A stretch of DNA of 34,234 bases from an uncultured Myxococcales bacterium. Lineage in GTDB: Bacteria > Myxococcota_A > UBA9042. A model generated the notes under the pieces. That model did no database searches. It worked only from the letters and a program-made list of their open reading frames with translations, and was not told the DNA's origin. Position 1 is the stretch's first letter. Each line of letters opens with the position of its first letter. The stretch covers positions 1 through 34,234 of the forward strand of contig CALENB010000375.1 in assembly GCA_937910235.1 (NCBI GenBank), written 5' to 3'. Shown here in pieces: positions 8,370 through 16,754 of this stretch. The position numbers and the translations under genes are program-made.

Positions 8370-11102
8370 ATGAACACTTCCTCCTCCGTTGCTTCCACCT
8401 CAGACGCCGGCGATTCAGTCTCGCGCGTCGTCCTCGACAGTGGGCTGACGCTCATTACGCAAGCGGTCCACGCCGCCCCCGTCGTCGCCTTTCAGGTCTG
8501 GATTCACGCGGGCGGCTTCGATGAGCTCGAGGCTGAGCGCGGCCTCGCCCACCTGCACGAGCACATGTTGTTCAAGGGCACGCCGACGCGCGGGGTTGGC
8601 GAGGTCGCGGCGGCCGTCGAAGCGGCGGGCGGGCATATCAACGCCTGGACCAGCCACGATCAGACCGTCTACCACGTCGTCATGCCCGCGAGCGCGTGGA
8701 AAACCGGGCTCGATGTGCTGAGTGACGCGGTCTGCCATAGCCTGTTTGACCCGGAGGAGCTGAGCCGAGAGATCGAGGTGGTGGTCGAGGAGATCAACCG
8801 GGCGGAAGACAGCCCGAGCCGCATCGCTTGGCGGCAGATGTTCGCGCAGCTCTTTGCTGGCCACCCATACGCGCTGCCGGTGCTCGGCACGATCGAGTCC
8901 GTGCGGTCGATGACCTCTGAGCGGATGAAGGCGTTTTGGGGCAAACACTACGTCGCCAAGAACACGACCGTGGTCGCCGCGGGCGATCTCGATCCGGCAG
9001 AGGTCGCCGTCGAGGTCGCGAAGCGATTTGGCGACTATGGGTTGCGGCAAGCCCAAGCCAAGCCAGCTGTGGTCGCGCCGAAAGCGATGGCGAGCGCGAC
9101 GGTGACGCAGTCGCAGTTCAGCGAGACACGCGCGTTGCTGGCATTTCCGGCGCCCGATCTGGCTCACGCAGACGTCGCGCCGTTGGACGTGTTTGCCCTC
9201 GTGCTCGGCCAAGGCGAGAGCTCGCGCCTCAGTCGCGTCGTTCGCCGCGACCTGCAGCTCGCCAATGACATCAGCGCCTCGTGCTACACGCCGCGCTACG
9301 CGGGCGCCTTCTCGGTGGGTTTGCTGACGGACGCGATCCGGGTGGAGGCGGCGTTCGACGCGGGCTTGGCGGAGCTGGCCAACGCCTTGGGCCACGGCAT
9401 CACCGGCGACGAGCTCGCGAAGGCGAAGAACCTGATTTTGGCAGAGGCCACCTACAAGCGCGAGACGGTGCAAGGCTTGGCGAACTCGGTGGGCTATTTT
9501 GCTGTAGCCTGCGGCGATCCGGCCGCTGAGCAGCGCTACTTCGACGCGGTCGCGGCGGTGACCCAGGCCGATGTGCTGCGTGCGGCGCGCGCCTGGCTGC
9601 GGCCGGAGCACGCTCAGATCGTGGTCTTGCTCGGCAAGGACGCCGAGGTCACCGACAGCGCGGACGCCGCTGACGCCGCCGCCAGCGCGGACTCAGCGGT
9701 CAGCGCGACCGAAGCTGACGCCTCGGCGACGAAGCGCCGCGCCGTACCTGACCTCCCCGACGCCGCCGCCTGGCTGGCGAAGGTCGTGACGGCGCTCGCC
9801 CCGATCTTTGGCGGCGTGGGGAGCGTGGCGGTCCACACCAAGCGTGATGTGGTGGACCACATCGAGCGCATCGTGCTGCCGTCGGGTGACGTCTTGCTGG
9901 TGCGCCCTGACGGCGACGACGTGCCGGTCATGTCATTGCGCGTCGCGGCGTTAGCGGGGGTGCGCACGGAGACCCACGCCAATGGTGGCCACGGTCGGCT
10001 GATGGCAGAGCTGTTGACGCGAGGCACCTCGACTCGCAGCGCCGACGACATCGCGCTGGCGGCAGAGGCGATGGCCACCGATTTGTCGGGATTCTCGGGC
10101 CGCAACAGCATCGGCATGACGCTGCACAGCCTCAGCCGCAACGCCGACGCCGGCATGGCACTATTTTTCGATTGCCTCACGGACGCGACGTTGCCGGAGG
10201 CTGAGCTCGACATCGCGCGCAAGGCGCAGCTGCAGGACATTCACCACGCCAGCGACGCACCGGCCCGCACCGCCTTCCGTGCCGCGCTGGAGGCGCTGTA
10301 CGGCGACCACCCCTATGGCTTGGACGCCCTCGGCACCACCGAGAGCGTCTCTGCGCTCGACCGCAACAGCCTGCTCGGCCTGCTGCGCGGCCGTTTGGCC
10401 TCGGGGAGCGCCGGCAGCGACCAGCCGCGCTTGGTCTGGGCCGCGGCTGGCGACGTCAACGCAGACCACCTCGCCATGCGCATCGCCGACGCCTGCCCGG
10501 CCGTGGAGGGCGCGTTGCGGCCGCCACAGCGCCGCGATCCGATCTTCCCTACCGAGAAAGTGGTGATCCAGAAGCAGGCGGACAAGGCCCAAGCCCACGT
10601 CGTCCTCGCCTTTCCCGGCACGCGGCTCGACCATATCGATCGCTTCCCGCTCGCTATCCTCTCGACGGTGCTCAGCGGTCAGGCCGGTCGTCTGTTTCTG
10701 CAGCTGCGTGACAAGCAATCTCTCGCCTACACCGTGAGCTCCATGGGCGCCGAGGGCATCGACGCGGGCCACTTCGCGTTCTACATCGGCACCTCGCCCG
10801 ACAAGGTCCCCGAGGCGCTGGCTGGCCTCTACAGCGAGATCGACAAGGTGTTGCAGGCGCCGATCACGGCCGAAGAGCTCGATCGCGCCAAGCAGCTCCT
10901 CGCCGGGGGCCACGCCATCGGCTTGCAGCGCTCGGGCGCGCGCTCAGCGACGATCGGGTTCAACGAGCTGTATGGCCTGCCGCGCGACGCGTACAGCACC
11001 TGGGTCGACCAGATGCGCGCGGTCACAACCCAGGATGTGCGCGCCGCAGCCCAGCGCTACCTCACGGTCGGCAAACACGTCGAGGCCATCCTCGCGCCGT
11101 AA
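8370..11102 (+). CDS. Two-domain M16 (pitrilysin/insulinase-like) zinc peptidase
   Basis: A 910-residue M16 family metallopeptidase carrying an active and a degenerate M16 unit in one chain. The inverted zinc motif HLHEH is at residues 61-65 (ligands H61 and H65, general base E64), followed by LFKGT, and the third ligand lies in EVVVEEINR (E140/E141). After an M16C domain and an Ala/Asp/Ser-rich linker (about residues 428-455), a second unit starts near residue 495 and has no HxxEH, as in the non-catalytic half of such proteins. The C-terminal segment with AGRLFLQLRDKQSLAY is the usual substrate-cavity Arg/Tyr region. No signal peptide is visible, so a cytoplasmic peptide-degrading role is likeliest. 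The start is supported by GAGG upstream. Confidence 0.93.
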   Translation: MNTSSSVASTSDAGDSVSRVVLDSGLTLITQAVHAAPVVAFQVWIHAGGFDELEAERGLAHLHEHMLFKGTPTRGVGEVAAAVEAAGGHINAWTSHDQTVYHVVMPASAWKTGLDVLSDAVCHSLFDPEELSREIEVVVEEINRAEDSPSRIAWRQMFAQLFAGHPYALPVLGTIESVRSMTSERMKAFWGKHYVAKNTTVVAAGDLDPAEVAVEVAKRFGDYGLRQAQAKPAVVAPKAMASATVTQSQFSETRALLAFPAPDLAHADVAPLDVFALVLGQGESSRLSRVVRRDLQLANDISASCYTPRYAGAFSVGLLTDAIRVEAAFDAGLAELANALGHGITGDELAKAKNLILAEATYKRETVQGLANSVGYFAVACGDPAAEQRYFDAVAAVTQADVLRAARAWLRPEHAQIVVLLGKDAEVTDSADAADAAASADSAVSATEADASATKRRAVPDLPDAAAWLAKVVTALAPIFGGVGSVAVHTKRDVVDHIERIVLPSGDVLLVRPDGDDVPVMSLRVAALAGVRTETHANGGHGRLMAELLTRGTSTRSADDIALAAEAMATDLSGFSGRNSIGMTLHSLSRNADAGMALFFDCLTDATLPEAELDIARKAQLQDIHHASDAPARTAFRAALEALYGDHPYGLDALGTTESVSALDRNSLLGLLRGRLASGSAGSDQPRLVWAAAGDVNADHLAMRIADACPAVEGALRPPQRRDPIFPTEKVVIQKQADKAQAHVVLAFPGTRLDHIDRFPLAILSTVLSGQAGRLFLQLRDKQSLAYTVSSMGAEGIDAGHFAFYIGTSPDKVPEALAGLYSEIDKVLQAPITAEELDRAKQLLAGGHAIGLQRSGARSATIGFNELYGLPRDAYSTWVDQMRAVTTQDVRAAAQRYLTVGKHVEAILAP

Positions 11103-11256
11103 AATCAGCCTGCTAGCTGTGTGACGGACCACGCTGCCGCCACGGCACGATGCGGTGGCGAGCCGGAGAGCGCTTGGCGCCGTGCTGAGTCAATAAGCCC
11201 TAGACGACGTGGAACGGACGCTGTATCCGGTGTTCCAACGTCGCTGGAGTGACTCT

Positions 11257-13197
11257 ATGGTGCATCGGGTTCGCGAAGCCATCCGACAGCGGCTCCCTGT
11301 CACTGCGCCACGCGGATGGCGCGCCTCAGGCTGGATCGTCGCGCTCACGGCCGTCGCCGCGCTGGCGCTCTGCCTGATCTACGGTTTTGTCGGCTACCGC
11401 TCGCTCACCGAGACGGACGTGCTCCGATGGGCGTGGCTACCCGCCCTGATGAACGGCGTCATCCTGGACGTCGCCCTCGGCGGCGCGGTGTTGACGTTGC
11501 TGTGGTGGCCCGGCCGATTCAGTCGTGCGCTCACGGCGGCGATCTTGCTCGGTCTGGCGATCATCGAGACGGTCCAGGTGCTGAGCGTGTATTTCAGCAG
11601 CGGCTTCTTGAGCGTACAGGCCCTCGCCCACGTGGAGCTGGCCTGGCAGCTGGCGACACCCGCCTCCGTCGCGATCGCGGTGGTGATCCCCGTCGGGCTG
11701 ATGGTCACCTCGGGGTTGCTCGTGCGGGCGACGGGGTTGACCAAGGCGCACGTCTTGCCGCGCACCGTCGCCGCGGTGACGCTGCTGACCCTCGCCTGGT
11801 TTAGCGCGGACAGCGCCCGGGTCGACGCGCTAGCGCGCGGTCTGTTGGACACGGACACAGCCGGCGCACGCAAGGAGCTGACGCAGCGGTACGGGATGGT
11901 CGCCGGTTCGCCCGTCGCCGCGCTGGTGGGGACGCTGCGCGAGGCGGGCGAACGCGAGGTGATTCGCGTCACGCCGCCGACGGCCACGCAGCTAGCGGTC
12001 GCCGCGAAATACGGACTTCAGCTCGACCCAGCCGCGGCGTTCCCGTTGGTGCACCCACGCATCTACCGACAGCCGTTCGCTCACCCGTCGGCCACGACGG
12101 CGCCGGCCAAGGCGAACGTGATCGTGATCTTCGCGGAGAGCCTGTCGTCGCACCTGCTGGAGTCCTATGGCGGCCAACACCGTGGGTTGACTCCAAACCT
12201 GAGCGCGATGGCGGCGCGATCGCTGCAGGTGGACGACTGGTTCAACCACGTCACACCGACGGTGACAGGCCTGCGCGGCCAGCTCTGCGGGCTCTGGCCG
12301 CGGCTGTCGTATACGCCGTGGCACGACGCGACTCAGAAGCTGCGCACCGCCAAGGTCTTCTGCCTGCCGCACCTGCTCGCGGAGCAGGGCTGGCACACGA
12401 TGTATTGGAGCCACAGTCGACCGCACGACACCTACATCAAAGCGCAGGCTATCGATTGGGGATTTCAGGAGCTGTACTTCCACGGCGAACTCAGTCAACG
12501 GATGCTCGGCGAGACGGTCAACAGCAGGCAGTACGGCGTCACCGATCGGCAGATGATGCGGGCCCTGACCAAGCTCGTGGCGACGCCGCGGAGCGCGACG
12601 GCGCCGCCGTTTTTTCTGGCGGTGTCGACGATCGAGACCCACACCGGTTTCGATGTCGGCAAGGACGGCAAGCGCTACCGGCGCGGCAAGAAACGCAGCA
12701 CGATCCTCGACACGTTTCACAACCTCGACGACGCGTTTGGCGACTTCTGGCGCGCTTTTCTGGCCTCTCCGCGCGCCAAGGACACCATCGTCATCGTCAC
12801 GGCCGACCACGCCTTGTACCCGAGCGACGGCCACCGCGCGGTGGCGGGGCGTTCTTACCTGAACCACAAGTTCGGTCGCGCCGCGCTGCTGATCTACGAT
12901 CCGACGCACACGCTGCCAAGCCGGCTGGACGCCAACACCACGTCGGTCGACTTCGCGCCGACGATCGCGCATCTGCTCGGCGCGCAGCAGCGCGAGACGC
13001 CGTGGTTGGGTCACTCCATCTTCGGCGATCGGCAGGCGTTCAGCGGGGCGCTCGGCTTCATCTACAGCAAACATCTGCTGACGATCGACGCGGCCGGTCC
13101 CCACATCGACAGCCAACCCAAAGAGGAGGCCGCCGCGCTGCGTGCGGTGCTGGCGTACACCCAGGGTCTCGAGGCGCAGGGCCGCATCTGGCGCTGA
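11257..13197 (+). CDS. LTA synthase/sulfatase-family membrane phosphotransferase
   Basis: A 646-residue protein with about five N-terminal membrane helices (residues ~25-195) and a C-terminal extracytoplasmic domain of the alkaline phosphatase superfamily, as in LtaS, OpgB and EptA relatives. Metal and catalytic positions: E294 in VIFAESLSSHL; the likely Thr nucleophile T335 (or T337) in NHVTPTVTGLRG; and D517-H518 in VIVTADHALY. Gram-negative members transfer phosphoglycerol or phosphoethanolamine to glycans, or act as sulfatases; the substrate here cannot be assigned. The start at 11257 has GGAG 8 nt upstream; a GTG at 11209 would extend it. It ends 15 nt from the converging cytochrome gene and no terminator hairpin is apparent. 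Confidence 0.85.
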   Translation: MVHRVREAIRQRLPVTAPRGWRASGWIVALTAVAALALCLIYGFVGYRSLTETDVLRWAWLPALMNGVILDVALGGAVLTLLWWPGRFSRALTAAILLGLAIIETVQVLSVYFSSGFLSVQALAHVELAWQLATPASVAIAVVIPVGLMVTSGLLVRATGLTKAHVLPRTVAAVTLLTLAWFSADSARVDALARGLLDTDTAGARKELTQRYGMVAGSPVAALVGTLREAGEREVIRVTPPTATQLAVAAKYGLQLDPAAAFPLVHPRIYRQPFAHPSATTAPAKANVIVIFAESLSSHLLESYGGQHRGLTPNLSAMAARSLQVDDWFNHVTPTVTGLRGQLCGLWPRLSYTPWHDATQKLRTAKVFCLPHLLAEQGWHTMYWSHSRPHDTYIKAQAIDWGFQELYFHGELSQRMLGETVNSRQYGVTDRQMMRALTKLVATPRSATAPPFFLAVSTIETHTGFDVGKDGKRYRRGKKRSTILDTFHNLDDAFGDFWRAFLASPRAKDTIVIVTADHALYPSDGHRAVAGRSYLNHKFGRAALLIYDPTHTLPSRLDANTTSVDFAPTIAHLLGAQQRETPWLGHSIFGDRQAFSGALGFIYSKHLLTIDAAGPHIDSQPKEEAAALRAVLAYTQGLEAQGRIWR

Positions 13198-13212
13198 GGC
13201 GACCGCGGGTGT

Positions 13213-15450
13213 TCACAGGGTCTTGAGGTAGTCCACCAGATCATCGAGCTGGGCCTCGCTGAGGTGGGAGGTGTGGCCCATCGTGTCGGCGGTCATCTTC
13301 AGGGCCTGCTTCAGCGTCGCGGCGCGGCCGTTGTGGAAATACGGCGCGGTGTGCCAGACGCCGCGCAGGCTGGGGGTGTCATAGGGCAGCTGGATCGTCT
13401 GCCACGCGACGGGGGCCTTCTCCGTGTTCGCGATGCGCTGGGCCACCAACTTGCGCTCGGCGTTGTCGGCGACACCGACGTCATAGCTGCTGCCGTTGGT
13501 CCCGGTACCCGCGCTGTGGCAGCCGCCGCAGCCCACCTTGGCGTCGAAAAAGAGCGCCTTGCCACGTTGCGCAGCGGCGCTGAGGTCCTTGGTCTGGCGA
13601 TTGGGGTTGGGCGGCGGCACCAAGCCGTGGGTCAGAAACGCCTCCAGCGCATCCAGGTCGTCGGCGTTGAGGCCTTTGCCACCCATGCGTGTGATGGTCT
13701 CGTTCATGTTGTTCTGTAGGGCGTGCTCCGTGCCCTTCCAGTTGAACGGTGCCGTACCCAGCAGTCGGCCCGCCAGCGCGGGAGTCTGCCGCGGCTCGCC
13801 GTTGACGAACCAGATCTTCTTATCCTCGCCGCCCTCAAAGTGGCAGCTGGCGCAGGCGAAACGGGCGGCCACCGAGATCCCAGCGTTGGGCGTGTGGTGG
13901 AAGATGCGGCGACCACGACGCAACAGCGGCGACAGCGGATCTGTGCCATAGGCGCTCTGCGTGGACTGCGCGAGCAGCAGCGGTTTGGCGATGCGGCTGC
14001 CGAACTTGAGCGCGTCGGCCGGCGTGGCGACCACCGTGTTGAGCAAAGTTGTGAGCACGACGCGGCTGACCGTGAAGTCGTGGCCATTGAGCACGTAGGC
14101 GACGTCCCCGCTCTCCGAGAGGGCGATCCCGCGCGGGCCTTCGCCGACGTTGATGGCGGCGATCGGCGCGGAGATCGGGTCGTACACCGCGGTGTTCAGC
14201 ACCAGCACGTTGTCTGTGCCCGTGGCGACCAGAAAGGCGAGGCTGGCTTTCGGGTGATGCACAAGATCAACGGGTTGATCGAAGCGGCTCAGAAAATCAC
14301 GCTCGGTCTCGGGGTCCCGAACGGGCGAGAAGGCGGTGTGACTGACCAGCCCGAGGCTCACGAAGCGCGGCGTCGCGCTGACCTGCATGGGTCGCTGCGG
14401 GATCTCCGAGCACGCGCTGCCGCCCCCATAGCCGCTCGTAGGCTGCTGTGTCGGCCCGCTGGCCGCGCCGCGGTTCTGCAGGTTGTGGCCGACGAGATAG
14501 CCGCCACCGGGCGTCCCAGCTAGCGCGACCGAGCGGCTCGCCCTGTCGACGTTCGCCTCCGTGCTCTGCGCCTGGTTCGAGCTGGACTTCGACGCGAACG
14601 CGCCCGGCTCGGTGGGGTTGTGCGCCCGCAGGCTATGCAGCGAGGCGGTGCCCACCGTCGGCACGACGCCGGTGGCCGCGCTGATCGGCACCTCCGTGAC
14701 ACGTCCCCACTCATGACTGACGGCCAGCGTCGGACCGGTCGACTCCGTGCCCGCGACCACCAGGACCCGCCGCGGGCGCGGCGCGACGGGTACGGAGCGC
14801 AGCAGCGCGCCCGTCTTGGCGTCGAGCGCCACGACACGGTCTTCGCCCGAGAGCGCCACCCACACCAGCTGCTCGTCCGCGCTCAACGCCACGCCCACTG
14901 GCGCGGTGCCGACGTGCCAGACGTCCGCCGTCGTCGCGCCGGCGGCGATTCGAGCCAGCGCGCCGGCATGGCGGAGCGAGACGTAGGCGGTGCCGTTCGC
15001 CGTCATCACCATCAACTCAGGACGCCCAGCGAGCGCCACCGACCGCTTCTGCAGGAGCGTGGTCGCGTCCAGCACCACGAGCCGATCGTTGTCCCGATCG
15101 ACCACCAGCACCTCCGCACCGTGGACGGCGATCGCGTGGCCAGCGTGGCGGGCGGGCGTCGGCAGGTGCGCGGGCAGCAGCGCAATGGGCGCCGGGAGCG
15201 CCTGTTTGCCCATTCCTGGCGGCAGCGCGTCCTTCGGCAAGCCCGGAAACTCGGGCGGTTTGCACAGATCTGCGGCCCCGATCGGCATCGGCAGTGGCTC
15301 GATGACGCCTGGGTCTTCCAAGACGCAGCCGGGCACGTTCAACAGCAACGCCAGCGTCACCGCGGCGCGTCTGAACCCAAGCGGTCGCGCCATGAGACGA
15401 GGTTGAGACGGGGCGTCGATGGCTACAGCGGTACGGGTTGGTGTCTGCAT
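13213..15450 (-). CDS. Beta-propeller/di-haem cytochrome c peroxidase-like lipoprotein
   Basis: A 745-residue exported protein. A hydrophobic segment ending in NVPGC is a candidate lipobox. The N-terminal half has YVTN/NHL-type propeller blades (VLVVDRDNDRLVVLDATT, LSADEQLVWVALSGEDRV, VGEGPRGIALSESGDVAYVL). The C-terminal part carries two covalent haem sites, CASCH (residues 533-537) and CGGCH (641-645), and the di-haem peroxidase/MauG-type segment YDTPSLRGVWHTAPYFHNGR. The predicted role is periplasmic or surface electron transfer or peroxide reduction. The start at 15450 has GGAGA 6 nt upstream but yields a long n-region; an ATG at 15393 fits a shorter signal peptide with a poor ribosome-binding site. 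It is divergent from the SelP-like gene. Confidence 0.88.
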   Translation of the reverse strand: MQTPTRTAVAIDAPSQPRLMARPLGFRRAAVTLALLLNVPGCVLEDPGVIEPLPMPIGAADLCKPPEFPGLPKDALPPGMGKQALPAPIALLPAHLPTPARHAGHAIAVHGAEVLVVDRDNDRLVVLDATTLLQKRSVALAGRPELMVMTANGTAYVSLRHAGALARIAAGATTADVWHVGTAPVGVALSADEQLVWVALSGEDRVVALDAKTGALLRSVPVAPRPRRVLVVAGTESTGPTLAVSHEWGRVTEVPISAATGVVPTVGTASLHSLRAHNPTEPGAFASKSSSNQAQSTEANVDRASRSVALAGTPGGGYLVGHNLQNRGAASGPTQQPTSGYGGGSACSEIPQRPMQVSATPRFVSLGLVSHTAFSPVRDPETERDFLSRFDQPVDLVHHPKASLAFLVATGTDNVLVLNTAVYDPISAPIAAINVGEGPRGIALSESGDVAYVLNGHDFTVSRVVLTTLLNTVVATPADALKFGSRIAKPLLLAQSTQSAYGTDPLSPLLRRGRRIFHHTPNAGISVAARFACASCHFEGGEDKKIWFVNGEPRQTPALAGRLLGTAPFNWKGTEHALQNNMNETITRMGGKGLNADDLDALEAFLTHGLVPPPNPNRQTKDLSAAAQRGKALFFDAKVGCGGCHSAGTGTNGSSYDVGVADNAERKLVAQRIANTEKAPVAWQTIQLPYDTPSLRGVWHTAPYFHNGRAATLKQALKMTADTMGHTSHLSEAQLDDLVDYLKTL

Positions 15451-15746
15451 GGCGGCTCTCCAGGTTGGCCTGATTCGGTCCCAGCCACTCAGAGCAAGGT
15501 CCGTGCCAGCCCCGCGCACAAAGCTACCAACAGCGCAATATTCATGTAATTACCGACGATATTTTCGGGATCGTGTCGTTGACCAACGCTGCGCGCATCA
15601 CCACGCACGTCGCCACGCGCCACCCAACTGTTGAAATATTACGCATCGGTGTTGATTTTTTCGTGCCTGGCGATGATCTCACGGCTGGCCACATCGCTGG
15701 CGACAACACTATTGACGCGTCCCGACCACATCAGCAGGCTATCGGC
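15451..15746. promoter_or_regulatory. Divergent intergenic region, locally AT-rich
   Basis: A 296-bp region between the cytochrome (-) and the SelP-like gene (+), clearly richer in A and T than its surroundings at about 15537-15570 and 15629-15663. It probably holds both promoters. A TTGAAA at 15631 with a weak GATTTT 17 nt later is a possible promoter for the + gene. Small inverted repeats are present: ACGAT/ATCGT (15556-15560, 15570-15574), overlapping CCGA/TCGG (15553-15556, 15565-15568), and GCGATG/CATCGC (15670-15675, 15692-15697). None is long enough to name a regulator. Confidence 0.35.
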
Positions 15747-16709
15747 ATGAAACAAAGCACACTCTTATGGTTAGTTCTGATCCCAATCGCCCTCAGCTGC
15801 GAACCTAACCGCGCAGCCCCCTCCGTCTCCTGCACCACCACCGCGCACTGCCCGGCGGACGGCAATCACTACTGTGATTTAACGACCGAGACGTGCAAGA
15901 CCTGCGCGGGGACCGCGTGCGGCACGGTCGTCGCCGATGCAGCGGCCGCGACGGACGGGACCACCGCGACCGATACAGCCCCAGACACCGCGACGGCTGC
16001 GGACACCGCGACGGCTGCGGACACCGCCACGGCTGCGGACACCGCCACGGCTGCGGACACCGCCACGGCGCCAGACACCGCGACGGCTGCGGACGCGCTC
16101 GCTGTCGCGGACTCGGTCGCGGCAACCGACTCGACCCCATCGAGCGACAGCGGCGGCGCGACGGATGCGCTGGGCGCGACGGATTCGGCGGCCGTGGATG
16201 GTGGCGCGAGCGACGCACAGGTCAGCTGCGCGCACCCGGCCCAGTGCGTCGGCGCCGCCATGCCGACTTGGAAGTTAGCGGACGTTCAGCCGAAGAGCGC
16301 CAAGTTCAAGCAGGTCTATGGACCGACGGCGTTCATCGGAAAAGTCACCGTATTGGCCTTATTATCGGGCTGGTGAAGCTACTGCATTTCCCAGGCTGGG
16401 AAACTAGACGACCTCAAGAAAGAACTCGACGCGACAGGCGCCGACATCAACTTCGCCGTCATGAACTCGATCGATGCGGACTCGGAAGGCCACAAGACGA
16501 ATCTAACTGACGTGTTCACGTACCCATTATTTCAGGACGTCGACGCCGTGAAGGCCAAGGAGGCGATGGGCGGTACGAAGGATGACATCTTCATCTACGA
16601 CAGCAGCGGCAAGCTCGCCCACTACTTGTCGGCCAGCGGCCCGATCGATACGAACTTGGCGGGCGCCGGCTATGCGACGTTGAAGAAGCTGATTCTGGCC
16701 ACCAAGTAG
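15747..16709 (+). CDS. SelP-like lipoprotein, probable selenoprotein with Sec at in-frame TGA
   Basis: Reads as 320 residues if the TGA at 16374-16376 is selenocysteine (U210). Order: lipoprotein signal peptide ending in IALSC (C18); a six-cysteine knot-like segment (C29-C58); an Asp/Thr/Ala linker with six 18-bp repeats; then from about C161 a thioredoxin-fold domain. There, GKVTVLALLSGW is followed by U-S-Y-C (U210, C213), the position of a thioredoxin WCxxC, then ISQAGKLDDLKKEL and GTKDDIFIYDSSGKLAHYL. These match the selenoprotein P N-terminal domain as I recall it (VTVVALLQAS-U-x-x-C and GSKDDFLIYD), including PTWKLAD against PAWSIRD. The same frame continues 111 sense codons past TGA to TAG. 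It would be periplasmic or surface-anchored, redox-active. The start has AGG 8 nt upstream. A nonsense mutation or read error is the main alternative. Confidence 0.8.
15984..16091 (+). repeat. Six 18-bp tandem repeats encoding Asp-Thr-Ala-Thr-Ala-Ala
   Basis: Head-to-tail copies of an 18-bp unit (GACACCGCGACGGCTGCG, with minor variants) encode DTATAA from residue 80 onward in the linker of the SelP-like lipoprotein. The length keeps frame, so copy number can vary without breaking the gene. It is likely a flexible spacer between the lipid anchor and the redox domain. Confidence 0.9.
16374..16407 (+). promoter_or_regulatory. Candidate bacterial SECIS element for UGA recoding
   Basis: The TGA (16374-16376) is followed by 16 nt and then the loop of a hairpin: TTTCCC (16387-16392) pairs perfectly with GGGAAA (16398-16403) around AGGCT (16393-16397). 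CTA (16379-16381) can pair with TAG (16405-16407) as a lower stem. Known bacterial SECIS elements lie in the coding sequence directly after UGA, with an apical loop about 16-37 nt away and a G near the loop start; the E. coli fdhF element has an AGGUCU loop at a similar distance. The layout fits SelB binding. Folding was done by eye. Confidence 0.72.
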
Positions 16710-16754
16710 GGCGACCATCATCTGAGGCAGGTATCCTTGCGGTCGCGCTGGCGG

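Noticed and set aside
8415-9611. 398-codon minus-strand frame within the M16 gene
   Set aside because: Arg/Leu-rich shadow of a well-supported peptidase.
15747-16376. Reading the SelP-like gene as a complete 209-residue protein ending at the TGA
   Set aside because: The frame continues in the same domain for 111 codons, the TGA is at a catalytic Cys position and a SECIS-like hairpin follows.
16461-16709. Separate 82-residue gene starting at MNSIDADS
   Set aside because: It is in the same frame as the SelP-like gene, has no ribosome-binding site and would be only the C-terminal half of a thioredoxin-like fold.
16710-16754. Terminator between the SelP-like gene and the parvulin gene
   Set aside because: GCGACC (16711-16716) can pair with GGTCGC (16740-16745), but the loop is 23 nt and there is no T run; too weak to call.
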